Shown here piece by piece: positions 41,583-53,527 of a stretch of 64,000 nt of DNA. The notes beneath the pieces were generated by a model. It saw only the letters and a program-made list of their open reading frames with translations. It was not told the DNA's origin and did no database searches. The stretch's first letter is position 1, and every line of letters begins with the position of its first letter. This DNA comes from Paramacrobiotus metropolitanus. Lineage: Eukaryota > Tardigrada > Eutardigrada > Parachela > Macrobiotidae. The DNA lies in assembly GCF_019649055.1 (NCBI RefSeq), contig NW_026570229.1:434001-498000 (forward strand). The letters run 5' to 3'. A program made the translations under genes and the position numbers.

Positions 41583-42950
41583 ATGCATCGATTACGGCAG
41601 TTCCAGCAGTTTTGCTTCTTTCTTTATCTCCCGGTTTTGATCGGTACTCCAACCAACGTGCGTGCTGTACCACTGCCAACGGAATCGTCAGCCTTCTTCG
41701 TCCATCTTAGGGAGGAGCTCCACACACTCCCTTCCATGTCAGCAGACGAGAAGCGGCGTAAATACGCGGCGACGTGCAAGGCCCACTTCTTTACAGGCTG
41801 CAGCGTCCAGTGGAAGAACTGCGGATGCGACTTACCGTTTCTGAATCTCCACGCCATCGCGCTCAACGTTACCTCCATGATGATTGGCGACTGGAACGAC
41901 TTTGTTGATTTCTGCACTCCCAGTTGTCTGTCCGATCCGTTCATCCCCCTTCCCTACGGGCCCAATCTTACCAGCTTGACCTTGAAGAACATCTGGGCGG
42001 TGCCGGATAATCGACCGTTTCCCGTCGCTGGTTTCCTGATTAATCTGCAGGCGAACTGGAATTATATAGGATGCATTTGCCCACGATCACGAAGGACACC
42101 TTTCAAGAGTTCGTGGCGCTGCGACAGTTGGTACTATTGTATAGCCATGTATCAACTATTGATGTCAATGCTTTCGCCGCCCTGGGAGACCGGCCCGGAT
42201 CAGCGTTACCGGCACTGAACATCCTCAGTATTGGCCACAATAACATTACCACTCTCGATTGGTCGGTATTTGCGCCGCTGATGAGCAGCGTCAAGGTGAG
42301 AATTCGTACGCCGTACTTACTGACTTTTCTAAACGTCTCAATATGTAAGTATAATTTACAGAAGCTAATCGATATTCGTCACAAAAACCCTTTCTTTCAA
42401 AATGTATAAGAAGAACAAATTCGAAAACCTGTACCGCTAATAAACACAGTTGAGTGCAGTTATTGTTCAGAAATTCAAAAAGAAAGAATTGTTTAATTAT
42501 TGTCGCGCTTAATAAAAAAAATTAAATCTGTTGGAGACAGTTGTTATCATATCATATTCGAATTTGCTTAAATAAATCAAATTAAATTTCTTTATGTCAG
42601 TCTTTGATTACGATGGATGAGATTTATATGGATGGGTTTGGGTTCTGCAGGAAATTTATCTAGTAAACGACAACATCCAGCGCATTATCGTCAGCCGCTT
42701 CTACGAAGTGCACGGCGTGGAGACGGTGGACCTGACGTGGAACAACAATCTGACCGATATCGACGACCGCTTCTTGCACAGTATCTCCCCTGCTTCCGGT
42801 CGACCACGTTTGGGTCTATCGGAGACCCCGCTCTGCTCGGATGCCACGCACTGTCGACGGATCACCAAGATTTACGGCCCTCTCAATTATTGCTGCGGAA
42901 ATACGCAGTCTGCCGCTGGGCTTGGTAGGATAACTGAGGAGGATAGCTGA
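41583..42950 (+). pseudogene. Secreted LRR array gene 2, 10-bp deletion
   Basis: Exon 1 (41583-42295) and exon 2 (42651-42950) have the array layout: signal peptide (MHRLRQFQQFCFFLYLPVLI), Cys-rich cap (GCSVQWKNCGCDL, FCTPSCLSDPF), LRRs and a C-terminal cap (TPLCSDATHCR). Compared with gene 3 about ten bases are missing near 42055 (GCGAACTGGAATTAT), which shifts the frame in the middle of the LRR region. The downstream LRR frame (LPTITKDTFQEFVALRQL) is otherwise conserved. This deletion is too large for a homopolymer error and marks true decay. Confidence 0.8.
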
Positions 42951-44240
42951 GGCGGAAGTACGTTATTCAGTCGGTCAACCATTTCTGCTGTCCATATCAC
43001 ACTTAACTGTGGTACTTTTCTTTTTTTTTCGTACGAGACAATTTAAACATTTATAATGCTAAGCCAACGACCCGTTGTTGTCTGACCTTTGTCAATGCAG
43101 TGGCAGCTGCTTTGGCGATACTAATTCTTTTAACGATGTGCTCAGCTAGAAGCTTCCTTGAGCTGCACAAGTAGTTCAAGTTGTAATGATCCAGAGTTTA
43201 TGCAGAAGTAACGTTCAACTGGGGCTCTTCATAAGGAAACATAAGAAACGAATCGCAAAACAGGAATGCTTCCTTCAGACTAACAAGAAATTAGTAATTT
43301 CCTGTCCATTCAGCCTTTAATAATTCAACATCAGTCATTAATATTTGTCGTTGTCTTCTTTTCTGCTTGCACGTAATTTGCCTCGAGCGCATCAGCCAGC
43401 AGTTTCTAATTATAGCCGTTTCCCACCATCACAGCTACGAGCTCGTAATGATAATGGCGGCGTTCTTCTTTTGCCGTTCGAGCGTATAGTAAGCACCACC
43501 ACCTAAACCACTAATAAACTGAGCTGGCACCGCGACATTTCGCCTAAGACAATTAATTGCAGTACATTTAGTTGTCAACTATTTTCTGAAAGGTTACTTT
43601 GCGGACGACATTCCGTCGCATGACATGTCGTCGCAAGCACTTTCCACGAAGCCCAATTTCATACGTCAGGCAAAAAAACTGAGAGGCTTACCAACTGTCG
43701 GGAAACCGGTGAGAATGTAAAAACCGCAAGAAAGAATAACACACAACACTTTGCAACGCCATTCCGTGGCAGCAGCGTTCTAATCTGTGCAGCGAAAACG
43801 CTAGTAACATGAACTAAACTGGAACAAGGCCACTTGTTTTCCTTGCGGATTTCGGCAACCCGTGGCGCATGATTGCCGGCTTCTGATTAGTCACACATAC
43901 ACCAGAAACCGACCTTGCCGCGGGTCCATAGCATTAACCAAGAAGTGCTTCGAATAACCAGGAACCAAGAAGTGTTTTATTTTCCAATTTCTGCTTAGCA
44001 AGTGGGGAGCGGCCTCGAGCGCAAAGGACGCTATCAACCGACACAGCTCCATAAATTTAAGTACAGTGTCTTCAAAGAAAACATTACTAGGAAAGCGAGC
44101 TTGCTCAAGTGATTCAGCGCAGTGCACAAACGCGAAGTAATTTTGCGGGAAATAAATCGGTACCACTTGAGCAAACGACAGTAGAGCGTGCCTAGATAAG
44201 CAGCGCCACTAGCAGTCTTGTCAGTAACTCATCGAAATTG
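42951..44240. other. No supported gene; array spacer
   Basis: The first 200 bp share the 3' flank seen after gene 3 (TTTCGTACGAGACAAT, then ACATTTATAATGCTAAGC). The last 400 bp share the duplicated 5' flank (CATGATTGCCGGCTTCTG). Confidence 0.5.
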
Positions 44241-44370
44241 TGAGAAAACCGGCTGCTGAATCATCCCAGTCCATGACTAGCGAAGAAAGCAATATTCCGC
44301 TGAAATACGGATGCGCCTACGGGTCAAATCTCGAATAAAGTGAACCAATTAAGCGTCGTGAATATATAAA
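44241..44370 (+). promoter_or_regulatory. Array promoter 3: conserved block and TATA box
   Basis: AAAACCGGCTGCTGAATCAT starts near 44245, about 200 bp before the ATG. AATATATAAACAG at 44361 gives a TATA box about 80 bp upstream. Confidence 0.7.
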
Positions 44371-44443
44371 CAGTATAGTAAAAATTGTACCACGAACGGC
44401 ACCGAATGCCTGCGTTGTAGATCTCCACTGCGCTGGAAAGACC

Positions 44444-46466
44444 ATGCATCGATCAAGGCAATCTCAGCAACTGTGCTTGCTTCTTTTTTTACCGGTCCTC
44501 ATCGGTGTCTCAACTACTGTGCTTGCTGTACGATGGGAGGCTTCCAAATTCGGCGGTTTCGGCGGCTCGGTCCTGCCGTTCCCGTATCCCATGACATATG
44601 CATTGCCGATTATATCACCGGTCCTGGCGTCCCAGCCTTCCATGTCAGGGGAATACCCGCGGCCGTGCAAGCCCCTCGTTCTGTCCGGCTGCAGCGACAA
44701 ATGGGAATACTGCGGCTGTGAGGCACCAGCATTGAATGTAAGCGCCATCCCGCAGAACGCCGTTTCCATCGACCTTGGCGCGTTGGACTTCTCGGTGGAT
44801 TTCTGCACTCCCAGTTGTCTGCTCGATACGTTCACGCCCCTTCCCCACCGCCCGAACGTTTCCAGAGTGCAGCTGACGAATATCTGGGCGGCGCCGGATA
44901 ATCGGCCGTTTCCCGTCGCTGCTTATCTAGATAATTTGAAGGCGACGCTGAAAGAATTGGAATTATACAGAATGTATTTGCCTACGATCACGCAGGACAC
45001 ATTTGCCGGGTTTGTTGGGTTGCGGGAGTTGGTACTACTTTTTAGCCACGTGTCAACCATTGATATCAATGCTTTTACCGCCCTGGGAGACCGGCCCAGA
45101 TCAGCGTTCCCGCAACTGAATTTCCTCAGTATTGGTCATAACAATTTTACGACTCTCGATTGGTCAGTCTTTGAGCCGCTGATGGGCAGTGTCAAGGTGA
45201 GAATTCGCAAAATCACTTACACACTTTAATAAGCATCCGTGGAAGTGTAATCTAAAGAACGCGGTTTTTGTAACGAATTCCTCTTAGTTTCAGTGAAAAA
45301 AATTAAAATCTGCTGGAAAATTTTTTAGCAATATATACTATAACTTACTTACCAGGGAACATAGGGAGGCTCCCGCTTCAGAAAAATCTGAGTTTTTGCA
45401 GAAAGGTAGTATATCTACGTAGTGTTATTAAAAAAATAATTTCAGCTGCTGTAATCAAGATGGGCGTGGCCAAGCGCAAATTAAAGAGTGCCCACTACAA
45501 CATACTACATGTATTACAATACCAGCGCATGCTTTACGCGTGGCAGTCAGTTTACGGGCACTGCAGCAAGCCAGTTGGCGTGGACTCTTGCAGCTGCCGG
45601 GTATCTGGGCAAGTGAAACCCACGTGCGGCGGCCTTTGCCAATGCGGGATTATCAGCACTCACAATTCGACATTTTCTGATTTTTGTGTTTGCTAATTAG
45701 AGAAAGGAAATATGTTGCACGATGTGCACAAATAATAATAATAATACATTTTAAATAATAACGCAACAAAAGTAAGCAATTTTGAAAGCATTGGCAGAAG
45801 CCACCGCACGCGGTCTTCACTTGCCCAGATACTCGGCAGATGCAAGAGTCCACGCCAACTGGCTTGCTGCAGTGCCCGTAAATTGACTGCTCCGCGTAAA
45901 GCCTGCGCTGGTACAGTATTGTAATAGTATGTGATAGTGGGCACTCTCTAATTTACGCTTGGCCACGCCCATCTTGATTACAGCAGCTGAAATTATTTTT
46001 TAATAGCAATACGTAGGTATACTACCTTTCTGCAAAAACTCAGATTTTTCTGAAGGGGGAGCCTCCCTATGTTCCCTGGTTAGTTAATAAAATTAAATTT
46101 GTTTTTGTCAGTCAGCCTGTGATTGCAGTGGTAGAAATTCCAGTTTACATGGTTTGGGTTTTGCAGTCTATTTACCTCGTAAACGACAACATCCAGCGCA
46201 TTGTCGTCAGCCACTTCTACGAGGTGCACGGCCTGGAGACGGTCGATTTCACGTATAACACCAACCTGACCGATATGGACGACCGCTTTTTGCGCAGCGT
46301 CTCACCTGTTTCCGGTCGACCACGTCTGGGTCTATCGGTTACGCCGCTCTGCTCGGATGCCACGTACTGTCGACGGATCACCAAGATTCACGGCCCGCTC
46401 GAATACTGCTGCCGAGATAAGCAGCTGGGAGCTGGCCGTGCCACGATACCCTGGGATTACAACTGA
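44444..46466 (+). CDS. Secreted LRR array gene 3, intact
   Basis: Exon 1 (44444-45196) and exon 2 (46167-46466) join in phase 0 (GTCAAG/GTGAGA and TTTTGCAG). The protein of about 350 aa has a signal peptide (MHRSRQSQQLCLLLFLPVLI), a Gly-rich linker (FGGFGGSVLP), an N-terminal Cys cap (LSGCSDKWEYCGCE, DFCTPSCLLDTFTPL), LRRs (NVSRVQLTNIWAAPDNRPFP; LPTITQDTFAGFVGLRELVL; LNFLSIGHNNFTTLDWSVF; VNDNIQRIVVSHFYEVHGLE) and a C-terminal cap (TPLCSDATYCRR, EYCC). It is the only copy with no lesion. Its 970-bp intron carries a 730-bp foldback element. Extracellular recognition or matrix role by analogy; no ligand can be inferred. Confidence 0.82.
45351..46080. mobile_element. 730-bp foldback (long inverted repeat) element in the intron of LRR gene 3
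   Basis: The arms run from ACCAGGGAACATAGGGAGGC (45351) to about 45645, and from about 45788 to the matching end at 46080. They are reverse complements of about 293 bp with scattered differences and small gaps, around a spacer of about 140 bp. TTA borders the CCAGGG and CCCTGG ends on both sides, a possible 3-bp target duplication. No transposase is encoded. Transcribed from the host gene it would fold into a long hairpin. Confidence 0.85.
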
Positions 46467-47781
46467 GGCGGAAGAAGGTCATCCAATCAGTTTGCTATGT
46501 TGTGACTAGATGGGCCGGCCGCCTTGCCATGCGCAAGCATGACCTTACAAATTCATAAGCAACTGCTCCTGCTGTTCATAATCACACTTTACTTGTGATG
46601 CTTCCTGTTTCCCGTACGCAACAGTTTCTTAACCTAAGAAACATTTATAAGGCTAAGCGTACGACCCTGTGTTTTTCTGATTTGGGTAAATGCAATGGCA
46701 GCTGAGTTGGTGATCATAAAATAATGTTTTACGACCTAAAACCTTCCCCAACAAAACATTATATATCCGGCCAGTTAAACAGAAAATGCGTATTGTTTTC
46801 GCAGCGGGAGCGCGAGAGTGTCTGGCAGATTTGATCCAGCTTCTTATTAGTTATACTCGTACATAGACGGAATTCACGAAACCTGAGCGTTACGCGGGTC
46901 GATGGTTTAAATCAGGAGGTGGTCGTGTCATCTCGTACATTGTTTTCGCGCAAAGCTACTTTGTCGAACACTGTTGTACCTGCACAGCTCATCATTTTTC
47001 CAAAATTTTAGTATACATGCTGCTTCGTATAGCTACTACTTCTTCGACCTTTAACTACTTCGTCAACGTAAGCTGTGGCAGTATGGCCAGTGGTTCTGCA
47101 ACTATACGGCTTTGCCCAGTGGCAAGCTTTTGATTCATCATCACTTAATGGAAACTGCAAGCAGATGCCCGCTAGTCCGTTGCTGTGCTGCAGACAGGTG
47201 CAGCTGTGTTTTTCGATGTGCAAAGGGCAAAGATCGAATTTGCCGCAAATCTCTTCTGTTGCGTTACGTTAAGAAAAATCTGTTACGACTTACGGTCATC
47301 GGTAAATAAAACCGCACGGGTTAGCGAGCCACTGTAATGGCCCATACGTCACATATGGATCTTTAGCAGAAAGCGTTCATCTTTCCCGGGTCCTCTCATT
47401 TATCCTCATTCTTTGAAACAGGACTCTTGTCCTCGATTTAGAATTAACATGTGACACATGATATCCGGCTTTTAATTAGTCATGCACTGACAGACGACAC
47501 GACACATTCACGGAAACAGAACTTGCCGTGGGCCCATAGCATAATCAAGAAGTGTTCGTATAACCAGGAAGTGGTTAATTTCCAATTTTCTCTTCATTAT
47601 GCGGCAACTTGCCCCGAGCGCATAAGGAGCTATCAGCCGCCACGCCGCATAAAAGCGATACTTCAGTCTGCAGATTTACCATTTGTACAAACGATGCATC
47701 CAATAAAAAACTGCACACTAAACAGTATTTCAATTCTGTAAGCCCAATTGACAGTGCGGCTTAATATAACTCGTTAAATTT
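46467..47781. other. No supported gene; array spacer
   Basis: The 3' flank from about 46480 (ACTAGATGGGCCGG..., CCCGTACGCAACAG) recurs at 51360-51900. From about 47453 the duplicated 5' flank of gene 4 begins. Confidence 0.5.
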
Positions 47782-47896
47782 GTGTCAGAACCGACTGCTG
47801 AATCACAACACTTCGTGAAAAAAATCAGTATTCCATTGGAACCCGGAAGCGCCTGCGGTCAAGCGACGAGAATGACTTGAGCGTCGTCAATATATT
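47782..47896 (+). promoter_or_regulatory. Array promoter 4: conserved block and TATA-like box
   Basis: TCAGAACCGACTGCTGAATC begins at 47785, about 186 bp before the ATG; TATATTAACAG at 47890 replaces TATATAAACAG. Confidence 0.65.
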
Positions 47897-47969
47897 AACA
47901 GTCCACTACAAAATTATATAACGAAGGATTAACGTTGGCGGTCTCCACTATAACTCCGCTCGAAAGACT

Positions 47970-49530
47970 ATGCATCGATCAAGGCAATTCCAACAATTTT
48001 GCTGCCTTCTTTTCTGCCGGTGCTGATCGGTATTCCAACCAGTGTGCATGCTGTAAACCAGACAACAAGGGATTCATTCTTCGGCCCCGACTTGGGAGAT
48101 GCGCTGTCGGCCGTGTCTCAAGCGGAACTCAGCCGACAGATCTCAGAGGCAGACCAGCGATCAAAACCGGCGCGGCCAAGAAAATCTTCAACCTTCGTCG
48201 GCTTCGGGGGCGAGGTCCTGGCAAACCACACGGGCAATGCCTCTATGTCAGCGGAATCACAGCCAGAGATACTTCCAGCCTTTATCGGCTCCGGGTTCCG
48301 TCGGGCCCCGCCCCGGTCTTCCATGTCAGTTGTTATACCATCGCCAGGGAACAGTCCAACTTTCGGCGGCTTCGGAGGCGAGGTCCTGGCACACACGCGC
48401 AACGGCCCAAGCAGCGCAGCGTCATCTACACTCTACCCCTCCGATCTATGGATGCCGTCGGTCGCGTCAAAAGGGGAAGACACCCTATGGCGCTCAGAGG
48501 GATCCGGGTTCCGCAGACGCGAGCGGCCGTGTGAGCCCCATGTTCTGTCCGGCTGCAGCGCTAAATGGAAGTATTGCGGCTGTGACCTACCGGCACTAAA
48601 TTTCAGCACCACCTTACCAGTCACCGACACCATCAATATTGGAAGCTGGAACGGTTCAGATCAGTCCTGCACTCCCAGCTGTCTGCTCGATACGTTCACG
48701 CCCCTTCCCCCCGGTCCGAAAGTTTCTAGAGTGCAACTGACGAATATCTGGGCGGCGCCGGATAATCGGCCGTTCCCCGTCGCTGAATATCTGGCGAATC
48801 TGCAGACGACGTTGTCAAACTTGGAATTATTTAAAATGTATTTGCCTACGATCACGAGAGACTCCTTTGCTGGGTTCGTGGCGCTGTGGCGGTTGGTGAT
48901 ATTGCACAGCCACGTGTCAGCCATTGATATCAATGCATTTGCAACCGTGGGAGACCGACCCGGATCCGCTTTACCGCAACTGTGGTCGCTCACTATCAGC
49001 CATAATAATATTGCCACACTCGATTGGTCGGTCTTTGCGCCGCTGATGAGCAGCGTCAAGGTGAGATGTTGCAAACCTTACTTGCTTAAATACCGCATGT
49101 AACTACTATAGTAAAACAAAACTCTTAAATCCATCGTAGATAGTTATTGTGCGTTACAGTTTATCGGGTAAAAGAAATACATAGTTGTTTACGTAAGCCT
49201 TTGATTTTTATGGTAAAACAATATAATGCATCTGGATTTGTTTGGGTTCTGCAGTTTATTGAACTGGAAAACGACAACATCCAGCGCATTGTCCGCAGCC
49301 GTTCCTACGTGGTACACAGCCTAGAGAGCGTCAGAATAGTTGGTAACCCTAACTTGACCAGCATCGACGACCGCTTCTTGCGCAGTGTCTCCTCTGCTTC
49401 CCGTCCACCGGTTTTGGATCTAACGGACAGCCCTATCTGCTCGGATTCCGCGCGCTGTCAACGGATCGCTGAGATCCACGGTCCGATCTATTGCTGCTGG
49501 GCTGCAGCGCAGAAACAAACACCCCGATGA
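47970..49530 (+). pseudogene. Secreted LRR array gene 4, frameshift in the signal peptide, expanded linker
   Basis: From the conserved ATG at 47970 (ATGCATCGATC) the frame ends after about 18 codons, because one T is missing from a T run near 48010 relative to gene 1; the rest is open to the end of exon 1 (49060). Exon 2 is 49255-49530. The linker after the signal peptide is about 110 residues longer than in the others and contains two copies of (V/G)GFGGEVLA and of GSGFRR. The caps and LRRs (LSGCSAKWKYCGCDL; CTPSCLLDTFTPLP; LPTITRDSFAGFVALWRL) are conserved. The shift is a single homopolymer base, so error is possible. Confidence 0.75.
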
Positions 49531-52260
49531 ACGATGGCCTTAACAAGACAACCGAGAAGCACAGCTGAGGCGAAAGAAAACCATCCAATTGGTTAACCCG
49601 GTCGACACCATGCATGCCAATTGGCACAGTGGCGAACTTTAATTTCTGTAGCGGTAGAATATGCAGTAAGGAAAGTCTGAATGATTTTATTGTGAACTAG
49701 AGATGTTAAAGAGCCGGTCACAAATTATGACACTAAATATTCAGATACTGGTTGAGGCCGGTGGTCGACTAAAGTCCAACAAACCGGAGCTAAAATGGTT
49801 CGCAGAGGTCTTGGCTACCGGCTGAGAGAGTCCCGCATCAGATAACTAACAAAAAAAATCACACTTCAAGTATTCATAGGACTTCATCCAAAGAAGAACA
49901 GGTCAAACACACGTAGATGGACACCGTCCGACTACGGTCCTTGAAAAATTTTGTGCCAATTTTGACACGCATGGGTTTGATACTATTTTATGCCAGAATT
50001 TTAAAATTCTGCACAAAAATCTTGGAGAAAGGTAAAATTCAGCAGGTGCAATAAGAAAACTTAACATGATCAGCTCTTTTCAATGATAAGGATTTAGTGG
50101 TCATCAAAGTGACCACTGGTCACTCTTGGCAAAAAAATTTAAAAAAAATTGCTAAAAAGACCAGTAGCGCGAAAATTGAAATATTATACCAATACGGTGT
50201 CAATAGAACCTCTTCATGCATCTCTCCTGCACAAATTGTAATGTGCAGAAAAGGTGCAACAGGGGTGTAAAAATTAAAATGTTATAGATGGCTTGTTAAT
50301 GCCTTATCGGCGTTTGGCGCAAACATGACCGACAGGCAGACAGTAGGCGCCTTGCAGACCAGGTCACGGTCCTGTGTTTCCGTCACTTCTGTTACGTCTG
50401 ATGTGTACGAATTGTGAATGCTGAAGCGTTTACACAACAGATATACACCTACAGTTCACTCAGAAGCACTCAATGGAAGACATGCGAAAACTTGCTTTCA
50501 GTACACCAGTAGCGTCGATTTCTGTGACCAATCGTGGTTGCAGTAGTGGTGAAAAAATGTGCTTTTTGCGTTAGATCAGTCTTGCTGCTAGCTGCTGCGG
50601 TAAAATAATGACAAGAACAACATGGATACAGCAACTGTAATAAAAGGTGGCCTAAGATACGTATGTAATTGTACATCTGGTCTCTGATAAAATCGTAAAA
50701 GGGTTAACACATCCCTAACATAGCACTGTGCAACGTCTGCCTTCCTTTCGGGACGCAGGTGCTCTTACGAGGTAGTGCAGACTGTAGTTGACCATGGCTT
50801 CCCTACCGATATCATGGCAGCTCTGGTCCAAACAGCGCAGAGGGATTAATGCAAGCATTACCGTATCTGTCAGGGCGGTCAAGGCAGGGTTATGTGCCAT
50901 GTGACGCATCTTCTGTAGAAACAACTTTCTGTTATAGCAAACGCGGTGCTAGCTGATACTGTTTTCCTAGATCACAAAGCGTTTTCAAAGTTTTTTTGAC
51001 TATTTGCCAAGCACATTATGTCATGCCGGCTCAGATTGGTGGTTTTATGTATTTTCATATGTGCTGACCAGTAGTCATCTTGCTGACCAATCAAGTTACC
51101 TAGCTGCATAGCCCTCGTCATGCTCTTTTACTTAAGCTACTTACGGATCCTGTGCGATTTTTTTGTGAATTACTATTTGAGTAAACCTATACCGTGCCAA
51201 TTGGCTCAGTTACCATCCGTGCCATTTTGGCATCGTGGTGTCCTGGTTGACCTATGGTCAGAAAAATTTCACGAAAAATAATTTTCCTTAATTGAATTTT
51301 TTTGTCGAGGAATACCAATTTTCAGATCGGTATTCCCACTCCTTCTAGTACCCGGCGTTGGTAGGTTAACCATGTTGTAACTAGATGGTCTGGCTGTGCG
51401 AATTCACGGGGAACGGATCCTGCTGTACATAATCAAATTTTAGTAGCGCCGCTTAATTTTTTCGTACGGGACAGTGAACGTTTTAAAAAGCTGAGCCAGT
51501 GGGGCTTTCTGATTTTAATATATCCGGTGAAAGCTGCTTCGGTGATCGGAAAACTTTCTACGACATCGAATAGGTGAACAAAGTTGTAAGAGCCCACTTG
51601 ACAGCAACATTTAAATACAGTATCAAGCAACATTTCAGTATTAACGGTCTGTTAAACAAAAACGACGACTTTTTCTCGCTGCGGAATCATCTCTATCTGG
51701 AAGATTTCATCCAGCTTGTAACTGGATACTGCAGACGGAAGTCACGGAACTTGCGCGTGACGCAGGTCGATAAATGTAAACCGGGAAGCTATCATTTGCA
51801 GTAAATTCTCTGCAAAACTCGTTTATCCGACACTGTTGTGCATCTGCTGCAGCTCATCGTTCTTGGGAGGTTTCAGTATGCCTACCATCGTGCCCCGAGC
51901 GCACAATTCAGAAACTTGTCGATTTAAATGCAATTTATGCAAAGAAAAGTTTACCTGGTAAACCGACTCGCTCGTTGAAAGAAACACATCGCGCAGAACC
52001 AATAAAATTGTTGTGAATGTTTTTATCCTTTTCTTTTAAAGGATCGCATAAAAATCTCTCATCAACTAAATTTTTTTAGTTTTTTTATCCCACAGACGCA
52101 TTTTCAATACCTAGTTCATCTGATTCCGCTAGTATAACGTAAGATTTGAAGTGCGTCAGATTTCAACAGAAGGTACGCTAACACACCGCTGAAAAACAAT
52201 TTACGAGTAATGCAGAGCGGAAGCTGCCAGACGATGGTCACCCTGGAGTAGCGAGGGTAA
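49531..52260. other. No supported gene; contains an orphan LRR-gene 3' flank
   Basis: Mostly unrecognised sequence. At about 51360-51900 (GTTGTAACTAGATGGTCTGG, then TTTTTTCGTACGGGACAGTG) it matches the 3' flanks of LRR genes 2 and 3. This suggests that a further array member once lay here and lost its coding part. Confidence 0.5.
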
Positions 52261-53527
52261 TTAGCCGGTCAGAGTCGGGTACGTGCATGCCGGATTCGCA
52301 TAGGTATAGTATACTCCATTGCACAGGTAATACGTCGGTCTGGCCGTGTTGATATTGGTGACCGTGTTGGTTAAGGACGGATAAGTGCATCCAGGATAGG
52401 CGTAACTGGAAATCGTCACCAATATGTTGTTGTTTTAGTCATCGAGCTACGGTGGCCACACTTCGTTAAAGAATCCTTTTAAGGCAACTTGTTTTTTTTT
52501 TAATTTTTGCTTATTTGTGTAAATAATGTTTTACTTTTGAGGCTATTACGTAGAATTACTTTGTTTAATTTTGAGAATTTTATACTGTTTTGGTCTTATT
52601 TTATGAGCAGGTATGAGAAAGGTCATGTGAAAGAAAGTCTACGATACTTTTTTCTTGGTATTTACCTGTAGTACACGCCATTACACAGATACCGCACACC
52701 GGACGTGCTGGTGGTTGTGGGCGTACCGTAGTACACCCCGTTGACCGGTGCCGTGTTGTACGTACAGGCGCTGCTGGGCACGGTGCTGGTGACACCGTTG
52801 CACGAATAATACGTCCCGGTGGTTGTTGTAGTGGGCGTGCCGTAGTAAACCCCGTTGACCGGCGCCGTGTTGTACGTACACGCCGTGCTGGCGGTGGTGC
52901 TGACGACCCCGTTGCAGGAAAACAGCGTGCCTGTGGTTGTTGTCGCCGGGGTGCCGTAGTAGACGCCGTTGATGGGAGCGGATTGGTACGAACAGGCACC
53001 ATTAGGGATGGTGGAGAGGGCGCCATTGCACGAGTACAGGATGCTCGTCGTGCTGGTGGACGTCAAGGATGGGTACCTACAAGCTACAACCTCTTAGTAG
53101 CATCGGATAGTAGGATGTGAGTGCTTTAATAACGACGTACTGTATTTGAATAAATTTTTACGGAGGATGTTATAACTGTTCTTCAATCGTCCCGGAATCA
53201 TGGCTAATTCATGGTCAGTTACAATATAATGCTAATTTCTTGAGTAATATTAACACACATCGGAAGATCGGTAAAATACGGTTGGATGCCGCATAACTTT
53301 CGTTTCCTTAATTTTATATAAACTTATACCGTCACTTGCATAAATAATGTAAGCACAAACGCTCGTGCAAACAGACAAAATAATAGGTTCACCCAAACTT
53401 TCCTACTGCTGGCCACTTGATATTTCGTTTGGAGGAGCAAAATAGTTTATGTTACCTGGATTTGCATAGGTGTAATAAATTCCATTGCAGAGATAATAAG
53501 TTTGCGATGATACTGACAGAATCAGGC
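52261..53527 (-). CDS. Cys-containing tandem-repeat protein (YYLCNGVYY repeats), 3' part
   Basis: Three exons join in frame on the minus strand: 53527-53456, 53083-52666 and 52405-52261. Flanking units read YYLCNGIYYTYANP and YYLCNGVYYTYANPACTYPT. The middle exon has three units of about 40 residues, each a CNGV core, a TAPVNGVYYGTP block and a Thr-rich linker (TTTTTG). Each unit has two cysteines. Splicing restores the motif exactly (CNGVYYS-YAYPGCTYPS), which confirms the introns. The last exon ends with TAA at 52263-52261. The 5' end is not found; a signal peptide is likely but unseen. A cuticle, mucin-like or adhesive extracellular role is a guess. I know no named family. Confidence 0.7.

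Noticed and set aside
45460-45944. Cys-rich peptide frames on both strands
   Set aside because: They are the two arms of the foldback element read in opposite directions, so apparent conservation is due to the inverted repeat.
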